The position numbers and the translations under genes are program-made. The notes beneath the pieces were generated by a model. The model did no database searches, had not been told where the DNA came from, and was given only the letters and a program-made list of their open reading frames with translations. From Chloroflexi bacterium TSY (GTDB lineage: Bacteria; Chloroflexota; Anaerolineae; Caldilineales; Caldilineaceae), in assembly GCA_019217005.1 (NCBI GenBank), contig JAHBNG010000090.1, positions 1 to 60,072 of the forward strand: a stretch of DNA of 60,072 bases, given 5' to 3'. Numbering within the stretch: position 1 is the stretch's first letter; every line of letters starts with the position of its first letter. Positions 8,712-16,645 of the stretch are shown piece by piece.

Positions 8712-10484
8712 CTACTCCGCCGCGCGCGACCAGTCGGCAATGTTCCACATCTCTGAGTCCCAGCCGTTGATCTGGACGCCCAGAAGCGAATTTGCGTGGG
8801 CCGAGGCAAAGCCACGGAAGACGAGGGGGATCTGGTAGCCACTTTGTACGTTGATATCATTCAACTGCTTGACCAGTTCGATCCGGCGTTCGCCCACCGG
8901 GGTTTGGGTCAACTCATCGAATAGGGCATCGAATTCCTCGTTACAGCCGCGGTAGACGTTGTTGCCCAGCCAGTTGTTGTCTCGTCGCGAGATTTCAGAG
9001 CAGAGAAGCCCCGCCAAATGCTGCTGTGCATCGATGGGTGGGCCGTCGGTGTACATCTCCACATCGGCATAGAACTTGCCATAGGTGTCTGGGCTGTTGG
9101 GATCGCCACCGAAGTAGACGCCTGCATCGTGATTGATCAGTTCGGTCTCCACGCCAATTTCTGACCACCACTGCTTAATCAAAGCCTGGGTCTTCTGGCG
9201 CACCGAGTTGGTCGAGGTCTGATAGCGGATCTGCAAGGGCACACCATCTAGTTCGCGGATACCGTCGCCATCGCTATCGACGATACCTGCGTCGTCGAGC
9301 AGTTGATTGGCACCAGCAATATCCTGCACCAAGCAATCGTCATTGACGTTAGAGACGTAGGCGGGTGGACCAGGAATAATGTTGCAGGTTGGTCGACCGG
9401 CAAAGCCATAGAGCTGGGTGGCAATCAGGTCACGATCAATTGCCTTGGAGAGCGCCTCATAGACCGCAGGATGGGTCAAGAAGGGGTGGGGGTTGGGATC
9501 TTCGGGAGTCCATTCCGACCGTTTTTCACCTAGTTCGGGATCTGGATTGGTCTGGTTGGGCAAGAGGCGCTCAACAAGGCCGGCAAATGCGACGACAATT
9601 TGACCATTGCCATCAGCTTCCATTTCGGTGAGTACATCCGGCTCTACCTGTAGATTCCAGGCATAGTCGGCTTCACCCGTCTGTAACACGGCTCGCGCTG
9701 CCGATGTCGCGTCGCCGCCACCTTTGAAGATGACTTGGGAGAAGGCGGTGTTGTCCGCGTTGCGGTAGTGTTCATTCGCTACGTAGGTCACCACATCGTT
9801 GACCTTGAAATCTACAATCGTGTAGGGCCCCGTGCCGTGGGGCATCAGATTCTGCTCTGAGCATTGCTGGGCCGCCGCACCCAGACAGTCAGCAAATTGC
9901 GCTTTCTGGATTATGGGTGCTCGTGCGGTCACAAATGGTGTATAGGGAAAGGGTGTTGGATCATCAAAGGTGATCTTGATGGTCAGATCATCGACCGCTT
10001 CCACGCTTTCGACCCCTTCAAAGTTGGTGAGCGAGGCACAGCCCGCGTCGGGGTGCGTACAATATTCCCAAGTAAAGACGGCATCATCTGCAGTGACAGG
10101 TGTACCGTCAGACCAGAGCAGCCCTTCTTTCAACTGCCAGGTGATGGTAGTCAGATCTTCAGAAACGCCGCCATTTTCAATTGTAGGGATCTCGGCCCCC
10201 AATTTGAGGGCAAACTCTCCCGCTTCGTTCAGGTTGGCCAATGGCTCCAGGGTAATCGCGGCAGCATCCACATCCTTTCCGCCGCCTGATAGATAAGGAT
10301 TGGGTAGGGACGCCGCCTGCCAGTAGAGGATGGTGAGCGTCTCCCCGTCACTGGCCTCGGCCGAATCAGCCGAAGCGGCACTCGACTCACCACCAGTTGC
10401 AGCAGGTTGGACCGCGGTCGCACATGCGCTAACCAGCAGGACCGCCACAACGAACAGCGACAATAGAGATAGTTGCTTTTGCAT
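8712..10484 (-). CDS. ABC transporter substrate-binding lipoprotein (family 5, oligopeptide type)
   Basis: Starts at the ATG at 10484, 6 bases after AAGGAG; an in-frame upstream GTG/ATG region lacks a ribosome site. About 590 residues: a lipoprotein signal with lipobox LVSAC, a low-complexity Ala/Ser linker, then a SBP_bac_5 domain (TLTILYWQAASLPNPYLSGG, LKEGLLWSDGTPVTADDAVF, HGTGPYTIVDFKVNDVV, AIDRDLIATQLYGFAG, LLDDAGIVDSDGDGIRELDG). It would capture peptides or other small ligands at the outer face of the membrane and hand them to a Dpp/Opp-type permease. It is the last gene of the 16390-8712 minus-strand block, behind the M24 peptidase. An imperfect hairpin at 8634-8674 lies downstream. 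Confidence 0.95.
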   Translation of the reverse strand: MQKQLSLLSLFVVAVLLVSACATAVQPAATGGESSAASADSAEASDGETLTILYWQAASLPNPYLSGGGKDVDAAAITLEPLANLNEAGEFALKLGAEIPTIENGGVSEDLTTITWQLKEGLLWSDGTPVTADDAVFTWEYCTHPDAGCASLTNFEGVESVEAVDDLTIKITFDDPTPFPYTPFVTARAPIIQKAQFADCLGAAAQQCSEQNLMPHGTGPYTIVDFKVNDVVTYVANEHYRNADNTAFSQVIFKGGGDATSAARAVLQTGEADYAWNLQVEPDVLTEMEADGNGQIVVAFAGLVERLLPNQTNPDPELGEKRSEWTPEDPNPHPFLTHPAVYEALSKAIDRDLIATQLYGFAGRPTCNIIPGPPAYVSNVNDDCLVQDIAGANQLLDDAGIVDSDGDGIRELDGVPLQIRYQTSTNSVRQKTQALIKQWWSEIGVETELINHDAGVYFGGDPNSPDTYGKFYADVEMYTDGPPIDAQQHLAGLLCSEISRRDNNWLGNNVYRGCNEEFDALFDELTQTPVGERRIELVKQLNDINVQSGYQIPLVFRGFASAHANSLLGVQINGWDSEMWNIADWSRAAE

Positions 10485-10596
10485 TTGGATATTTCTCCTT
10501 GATGGATATTGAAAAAATGAACTCCACATTTCAGGACTTACGCAACATCCTCGCCCCTACTAGAGGAAACGTAGCTCGTCGTGCGTAAGACTACAT

Positions 10597-11757
10597 CTAA
10601 ATCTCATGGTCGAGAATTCGATTCAAGGCTCGACTGCCCTGTTCCTCGACCACCACATCGATCTCAAAGCGTGTGCCGCCAAAGTCGAAGCCGTGCAGGT
10701 CAAATTTGACAGCCAGGGTCATGCCTGGTTCCAGCAAAAAGGACGAATCGGCATCCAGATTGGGCCACTCGACCACGTTGACCCCTACCCCATGGCCCAC
10801 GGCGCGCATCCCTTTGGCGTAGAGCGTGAAATAAGATTCATAGCCTGCCGCACGTGATTGTGCCAGAAAGTAGTCATAGATGACGTGGGCCGGTCGACCT
10901 GGCACCATCGATTCGACCACCCCACGTAATGTCTGGCGACTAAAGTCCAACAAGCCCCGCTGCTCATCGCTGATGCGAAACGCATCATCTTCGCGAAAAA
11001 CCGTGATGGAAACATCAGAACAGTAGCCGCGGTAGAAGGGGTTGACGTCGATTAGCACCGGATCGCCCAGCTCAATCGGCTTATCGGTGGCCCGCCAAGT
11101 TGGTTTTTGGGTGTTGATGCCGGAAGAGAGAATGGTGGCGCTGCCCAACTCGGCCCCGCCCATGCGCACAACATGCTCCGCCGTCGCGGCCAGTTCAATC
11201 TCGCTAATCGGACCTTCTTTCAGTCGCTCTACTGCCGCAATGATTCCGGCATCACCCAACTGAGCGGCTTTTTCCATGAGCGCGATTTCGGCGGAACTCT
11301 TGACAGAGCGCATTTTGTTCAGCAAATCGTCAGCATAGACAAAGTCGCTATCGGCCAAGGCCAAGCGCGAACGCCGATAGTACTTTACCGGCAGCAGCGC
11401 CTCGCCTACCAATCCCACCCGCAGCTTGCGGCCCTTGCGTCCGTTTTGCTCGAGGAAAAAGGCATTCAGTTCATCCACTGGGCGAATATCCTCAATCCAG
11501 GAGATGCCCGCTGCGGTCTTGGCATTGATGGCTCCCAAAAAGAGAACGACATCGCCATCCACGGGCACATAGACGCCCTGGGGTGATTCCTCAATGACGT
11601 TGATGGGATGATAATCGGAGAGGTAGAGTGTGCTGCCGGGGCGATACTCATCGGAAAAGGCAAAGAGCGCATCCAACCCGCGAGCGACAATCTGCCCACG
11701 GATTGTCTCCACACGCTGGTGAAACTGTTCAACGGGCAGACCGGTGTAACCATTCAT
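10597..11757 (-). CDS. M24-family metallopeptidase (Xaa-Pro aminopeptidase-like)
   Basis: 386 residues: an N-terminal creatinase-type domain (1-150) and a pita-bread catalytic domain. Metal-ligand positions visible are the two Asp of VLIDVNPFYRGYCSDVS, the His of VGHGVGVN and a Glu in TRFEIDVVV. The other usual Glu (normally xEPG) is not seen; the equivalent segment reads LAVKFDLHG, so the metal site may differ. The family removes N-terminal residues before proline or cleaves related C-N bonds (creatinase). The stop of the upstream dioxygenase gene is only 8 bases away, so they are likely one operon with the binding protein below, consistent with processing of an imported peptide-like compound. 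Confidence 0.88.
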   Translation of the reverse strand: MNGYTGLPVEQFHQRVETIRGQIVARGLDALFAFSDEYRPGSTLYLSDYHPINVIEESPQGVYVPVDGDVVLFLGAINAKTAAGISWIEDIRPVDELNAFFLEQNGRKGRKLRVGLVGEALLPVKYYRRSRLALADSDFVYADDLLNKMRSVKSSAEIALMEKAAQLGDAGIIAAVERLKEGPISEIELAATAEHVVRMGGAELGSATILSSGINTQKPTWRATDKPIELGDPVLIDVNPFYRGYCSDVSITVFREDDAFRISDEQRGLLDFSRQTLRGVVESMVPGRPAHVIYDYFLAQSRAAGYESYFTLYAKGMRAVGHGVGVNVVEWPNLDADSSFLLEPGMTLAVKFDLHGFDFGGTRFEIDVVVEEQGSRALNRILDHEI

Positions 11758-11765
11758 TGTATTGT

Positions 11766-12595
11766 TTACCCGCCGCCATTTGCGGCATAGACAACCGTGT
11801 TCAGTTCACTATCAGCTAACGCACCTGTCTTGCGTCCACCCAAATAGACCTTGGCATCATTGACCCGGCTAGGATTGTCCAACTCACCCACCCGCGTGCC
11901 ATCGGGATAGTAGGTCACAATCATGGCTTCGCGCATGGTCTCTGTTTGGTTGGCCGTAGCCCCGTGTATCAGCCAGCCGTTGTGGAACGTGGCATCGCCT
12001 GCTTTCATGGGTTGCTGCCAGGTGGCGAAGCCTTTCTCTTCTACGACACCATCAAAGACATCCTGCGATTCGTCGGAAATCTTGTAGTGACCCAGATATC
12101 CATCGCGATGCGACCCGCTGGCATAGAGGATCGGCCCCATCTCTAGCGATACGTCGACCAGGGGCATCCACATGCCGGTCGATTGATTGGTCGCCAGCGG
12201 CCAATAATATTGATCCTGATGCCAGGGGCTATGGCTGCCGCCAGGCTCCTTGAAGAGTGCCTGCTCGTGAAGGATGCGCACACGCTCGACCCCATTGAGT
12301 TCAGCCACAATTTTGGCAAAACGTCGCGCCAACACAAAGGCTCTGACCCCATCATGCTTAAAGCGCAGATTGAGCGTTTGTAAGAAGGCTTTGCCGAACG
12401 CATCTCGCTTGCTCAATTCACCCTTGTCTGGGAAATTGGCGTAGGCAGCTTCGGTGATGGCCTGACGATAGATTGCCACTTCTTCCGCGTTAGAGACGTT
12501 GGGCAGGTAGACGTGCCCGTCGCGGCGGCAGGCAGGCAGGCATCAATCTGCTCTTGAGTCAGCGGATATTCAGAAGATAAATCTGGATGGCTCAT
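11766..12595 (-). CDS. Phytanoyl-CoA dioxygenase-family oxygenase, frame broken at a GGCA repeat
   Basis: The natural start is the ATG at 12595 (MSHPDLSSEYPLTQEQIDAC); the rest is in another frame (RRDGHVYLPNVSNAEEVAIY onwards). The break falls exactly in four tandem GGCA units (12527-12542). With two units, or five, the frame reads DACRRDGHVYLP, a normal PhyH start. The core carries the Fe(II) ligands HxD (WHQDQYYW) and the distal His (LIHGATANQT), plus the Arg of MREAMIVTYYPDG for 2-oxoglutarate. Such enzymes hydroxylate small molecules using O2 and 2-oxoglutarate. As sequenced, the gene would give only a 60-residue peptide unless the 237-residue part starts internally. It sits between the permease pair and the M24 peptidase. 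Confidence 0.85.
12527..12542. repeat. Tetranucleotide tandem repeat (GGCA)4 inside the dioxygenase gene
   Basis: Four perfect GGCA units (TGCC on the coding strand) lie near codon 21 of the phytanoyl-CoA dioxygenase gene and coincide with the frame break. Unit number changes by slippage would switch the frame. Confidence 0.8.
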
Positions 12596-12952
12596 GGATT
12601 CTCCTCACTCAAAAACACGCGGGTTATGGGACTCAAAAAACGAATTCGGCAACCAAGACGGACACGAGAAATGGCGATGCCGCCGTTCCTACTGACCATG
12701 TGGTCTTCCGCCATTCCTCATGCCCCTTCACCTAACGCCGAGAAGATGACCACGGTGATTAACGCATGTGACACGGTTTGAGATGACGCTTATCTCGCAC
12801 GGGTGTGCAGGTCTAAAGCTCCTTCTAGATAGTGGAGCGAACGCTCATAAGTATGGAAGATAAATCCGAGATAATTGGGCAGCTTTGGGGAAACTGCTCA
12901 TATTGTAGCACGGACATTTTTGAGCGACAAACAACCGCTATCCACCTGCCAC
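12596..12952. other. Gap between dppC and the dioxygenase gene
   Basis: About 357 bases with no gene, terminator or repeat that I can support. It may hold a promoter for the dioxygenase/M24/binding-protein part of the block. Confidence 0.5.
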
Positions 12953-13843
12953 CTACTTGGGATCCAGCAGATCCCGCAGATTGTCGCCCATGAAGTTGAA
13001 GGTCAAGACGGCGAGCATAATAGTCAGCCCCGGAAAGATCGAGATAGCAGGTGCGATCTGCAAGTAGGGTCTTCCTTCGTTAATGATCGATCCCCAGGAA
13101 GGATCGGGCGGCTGGATGCCCAAGCCTAAGTAGCTGAGCGACGCTTCGGTCAAGATGGCAAAGGAGAGCATGATGGGCGCTTGCACCACAATGGGCGCAA
13201 TGACATTGGGCAACAGATGGCGTACCATGATGGGCAAATGCTTCACGCCCACGGCGTGAGCGGCCATGACATAGTCCTGCTCTTTTTCCGAGAGTGTGGG
13301 GCCGCGGGCCACGCGGAAGAAAAATGGCGTGTAGATGACGGCGATGGCGAGGATGGCATTGCGCACGCTCGGTCCCAATATCCCCGCAATCACAACGGCG
13401 AGAAGTAGCGATGGAAAGGAGAGCAGAATATCCATCGCCCGCCCCAGAAATTGATCTGTGCCCCGGCCAAAATAACCGGCCAACATTCCCAATGGTACGC
13501 CGATCACGATGGCAATGGCAACCGCAGCCAAAGCCACTCCCAAAGAAGCACGCGTACCGTGGAGTATCCGTGACAGGACATCACGGCCAAAGTTATCCGT
13601 GCCAAACCAATGGGCAGATGATGGCCCCTGCATGGCCGACGGTACATCCATTTTGTAGGCGTCATAGGGGGCAAAAGTCGTGGGCGTAAGGCCAATGACC
13701 AGAAACATGAGGAAGATGCCGCTGGGGATCAGCAGACCCCGAACGACCCGCCAGCGTCGCCTCTTTGTTGCGGCGAGATTTGCTGTGGCGAGATTTGCTG
13801 CGCTGAAATTTGCTGTGTCGCTTTGCGCGGTTGGAGCTATCAC
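12953..13843 (-). CDS. Peptide-type ABC transporter permease, DppC-like
   Basis: 296 residues starting with GTG at 13843, which overlaps the stop of the preceding permease gene (GTGA). It has the N-terminal OppC-type extension, then GLLIPSGIFLMFLVIGL as first membrane helix, the HWFGTDNFGRDVLSRILHG motif typical of DppC/OppC and a BPD_transp_1 domain with the cytoplasmic EAA loop (TEASLSYLGLGIQPPDPSWG). The first 30 residues contain a small repeat (NLATANLAAT) from a short DNA duplication. It forms the channel together with the gene at 13840-14790. No ATPase subunit is encoded nearby. Confidence 0.95.
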   Translation of the reverse strand: MIAPTAQSDTANFSAANLATANLAATKRRRWRVVRGLLIPSGIFLMFLVIGLTPTTFAPYDAYKMDVPSAMQGPSSAHWFGTDNFGRDVLSRILHGTRASLGVALAAVAIAIVIGVPLGMLAGYFGRGTDQFLGRAMDILLSFPSLLLAVVIAGILGPSVRNAILAIAVIYTPFFFRVARGPTLSEKEQDYVMAAHAVGVKHLPIMVRHLLPNVIAPIVVQAPIMLSFAILTEASLSYLGLGIQPPDPSWGSIINEGRPYLQIAPAISIFPGLTIMLAVLTFNFMGDNLRDLLDPK

Positions 13844-14790
13844 GAATAGCGCACCCGTGGATCCGCGACGCCATAGAGCAAGTCGACGATCAGATTGGTC
13901 AAGGCAAAGAGCAAGGCGATGACGAGCGTGGCCCCCTGCACCACCGGAAAGTCGCGCTGGATGATGCCCTGAAGCAGCAAGCGGCCAATCCCCGGTAGCG
14001 TGAAGACCTCCTCAACCACCACAGCACCGCCAAAAAGATAGCCCATCTGCAAGCCGATCACGGTGAGCACAGGGATGAGCATGTTGCGTAAGGCATGGGT
14101 AAAGAGAATCGCCCGCGTCGATAACCCTTTGCCCCGTGCGACTGTGATGTACTCGCGGCGGTAAACCTCTAGCATGGACGTGCGCGTAATGCGCACAATG
14201 GCCGCCGCACTCGCCGTCCCTAGCGTGATCACGGGCAATGCCATCAGAGTCAGGTTGCCAACCAGATCATCGCGGGGCGAAATCCAACGCAGGGGCGGCG
14301 TCCAGCGCAGGTAGAGGGAGAAGAGCAGGAGCAACATGGTTCCTTGCCAGAAGACGGGTGTCGATAACCCCAGCAGCGAGGTTGTGCGCAACAGAAGATC
14401 GGGCCAGCGTTGCCGATATTGTGCGGCCAGAATCCCCATGGGAATGCCGATGAGCACAGAAAAGATGGTGGCCAGTAGCGCCAACTCCAGCGTGACAGCG
14501 AGACTGTCAAAGAGCACCTTGGTCACGGGAATGCCAGTGCGCCACGAAGTACCCAGATCGCCCTGCCAGGTGCGCATCATCCAATTTCCGAATTGGATAT
14601 ACCAGGGCTGATCTAGCCCAAAGAAGGCGCGCAACTCTGCCATTTGCTGCGAGTTGATCTGCCCCTGCAGGTCGACCATCTGGGTGACGACCGACCCGGG
14701 CACAAGTTGCATCAACAAAAAGACCAGCAGGGGCAGACCAAAGGCAGTCAATATCAGATAGAGCAGACGGCGAATGAGGTATTGAATCAC
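13840..14790 (-). CDS. Peptide-type ABC transporter permease, DppB-like
   Basis: 316 residues: YLIRRLLYLILTAFGLPLLV forms the first helix, followed by the OppB-type segment (LRAFFGLDQPWYIQFGNWM), five further helices and the EAA-like loop (KGLSTRAILFTHALRNMLIP). It ends in VDLLYGVADPRVRYS, the typical DppB tail. It lies 28 bases after the binding-protein gene and overlaps dppC by 4 bases, so the three form a classic SBP-DppB-DppC operon. Confidence 0.95.
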   Translation of the reverse strand: MIQYLIRRLLYLILTAFGLPLLVFLLMQLVPGSVVTQMVDLQGQINSQQMAELRAFFGLDQPWYIQFGNWMMRTWQGDLGTSWRTGIPVTKVLFDSLAVTLELALLATIFSVLIGIPMGILAAQYRQRWPDLLLRTTSLLGLSTPVFWQGTMLLLLFSLYLRWTPPLRWISPRDDLVGNLTLMALPVITLGTASAAAIVRITRTSMLEVYRREYITVARGKGLSTRAILFTHALRNMLIPVLTVIGLQMGYLFGGAVVVEEVFTLPGIGRLLLQGIIQRDFPVVQGATLVIALLFALTNLIVDLLYGVADPRVRYS

Positions 14791-14818
14791 TTAATCTGCC
14801 GTTCCTTGTGCCTACCGT

Positions 14819-16390
14819 TTACGCACTCATCCAAACCCAGCGCAGATTGTGGTAATGTCCGCTCGGATGTTGTTTGAAGTTGTGGACGGTCTGCTGCTGG
14901 GCCGTGACAATATCGGCAGAAAAAAGCGGAACAATCGGCACTTGCTCGCCGATCATTTCTTGAATTTCGATATAGGTCTGCACCCGCGCATCGGGATCCA
15001 CAGAATAGCGTCCCTGATCGAGCAGTTCGGAGATCTCTTCATTGCCCCAGCCGCGAAAATCCTTGCCTTCAGGCGGAACGCGGAACTGATTGTAGAGAGG
15101 CATATCCGGGTCGATCCAACCGCCCCAAGCATTCATGGTGAAGTCCTCAAAGGTCCCCGCCAGGAAATTGTCGATCCAGACGCCCAACTCTTGCTGCTCA
15201 ATCTCTACATTGACGCCGATCTCGCTGAGGTTTTCGGCGATCACTTGCGCCGCCGCGCCTAGTGCCGAGTAGCCCACAATGGTGATCAGCGTCACGTCCA
15301 GTCCATCGGGATAGCCCGCTTCGGCCAAAAGGGAACTGGCCCGATCCAGATCGCGGGTAAAGAAGGGGTGATCTTCCGGTGCCAGGGACGGCCACAAGGC
15401 CGGCGGCAGGACATTCAGATGGGTTCCCAATCCACCAATTGCGGCCTGGATGATCGACTCGCGGTCAATGGCCGCGGCGATGGCCTGGCGCACCTTCACA
15501 TCGCTGTATGGCTCCACATCCAGCGGGAAGTCGAGAATGCTCCAGCGCGCGGCGGGCCAGAGCGAGGAGGCCAGATTCGCATCATCTTTGACCAGCAGAT
15601 AGTTCTTGGAATCTTCAAAGATGGTCAGATGCACATCGCCGGAGCGCAACCCGGCAATGATGCTGCTCTCGTCGGGAATAATCTGGATGGTGAGTTCGTC
15701 CAAGTAAACATTCTCGGCATTCCAATAGTTGGGATTGCGCGTCAACACCAGTCGTTGGTTCTGCACAAATTCGGCTACGTGAAATGCACCCGACCCCACT
15801 GCTGTCTGCGTGAGATCGACTTCGTCCGCTGCTCCCTTGGGCAAGATATAGGCATAGCGTCCCCCTAAGGCAGCCAGCAACGGTGCAGTGGGTTGCGACA
15901 ATTCAAAGGCGACGGTCTGCGCATCCAACGCCTTCATGCTTTCGATGCTGCTATAGAAGCCAGCCCCCGGCGACTCTAATACGCGCTCCATCGAGTAAAT
16001 GACATCCTCAGCGTCCAACACCTTGCCGTTGCTAAACTCAACACCTTGTCGTAGATGAAAGATCCACGTATTGCCTTCAGTCTCCCAGCTTTCCGCCAGC
16101 CCAGGTTGTACCGAAAAGTCCTCGCCCCACTCCACAAGCGTATCATACATGAGCGGGCCGCGACGCATCCGGGCATCGGAAATCTCCATCTGTGGATCCA
16201 GGTTTGGTGTGGCAACCGTTGTGGCAAAGACAAGATTCCCGCCACGGACCGGATCCGCAGGGACTGCGGCATCGGTCGTTGTCTCTGGCGCGCTGGTGGG
16301 TGCCATGCAGCTTGTGCTCAGGCCAGCCAGGAGCGCGGTGCTGGCGCTTACGCGCAAAAAATCGCGTCGGTTTAGGCCATTTCTAGCCAT
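14819..16390 (-). CDS. Tat-exported substrate-binding lipoprotein (family 5)
   Basis: Starts at the ATG at 16390, preceded by GGAGGAA. About 523 residues: a twin-arginine signal (LNRRDFLRVSASTALLAGL) with lipobox STSC, then SBP_bac_5 with LDPQMEISDARMRRGPLMYD, LRQGVEFSNGKVLDAEDVIY, AVGSGAFHVAEFV and AIDRESIIQAAIGG. It is exported folded and anchored outside the membrane, feeding the DppB/DppC pair directly downstream. The 207 bases upstream separate it from the divergent FG-GAP gene and should contain both promoters. Confidence 0.95.
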   Translation of the reverse strand: MARNGLNRRDFLRVSASTALLAGLSTSCMAPTSAPETTTDAAVPADPVRGGNLVFATTVATPNLDPQMEISDARMRRGPLMYDTLVEWGEDFSVQPGLAESWETEGNTWIFHLRQGVEFSNGKVLDAEDVIYSMERVLESPGAGFYSSIESMKALDAQTVAFELSQPTAPLLAALGGRYAYILPKGAADEVDLTQTAVGSGAFHVAEFVQNQRLVLTRNPNYWNAENVYLDELTIQIIPDESSIIAGLRSGDVHLTIFEDSKNYLLVKDDANLASSLWPAARWSILDFPLDVEPYSDVKVRQAIAAAIDRESIIQAAIGGLGTHLNVLPPALWPSLAPEDHPFFTRDLDRASSLLAEAGYPDGLDVTLITIVGYSALGAAAQVIAENLSEIGVNVEIEQQELGVWIDNFLAGTFEDFTMNAWGGWIDPDMPLYNQFRVPPEGKDFRGWGNEEISELLDQGRYSVDPDARVQTYIEIQEMIGEQVPIVPLFSADIVTAQQQTVHNFKQHPSGHYHNLRWVWMSA

Positions 16391-16645
16391 GGTGTTCCTC
16401 CAAGGGTTGTGTGGTCGTGGCTGTTGCTTCAGCTTCATGGAAATTGAGATTTATTTTGATGGTAAGAAGATGGGGAATTAGGTTAACCCTACAACCTCAG
16501 TATAAATCAGCCATGTGGTGTTGTCAACTGTATCAAAAATTATCACTCAGGGAATCAATTGCTTGCAGCGGCCTAACGCTGATATAATCTATACTATTTC
16601 TCCTTCAGTTCGGACAGCACCCTTACCTACGATGACGAAACCTTT

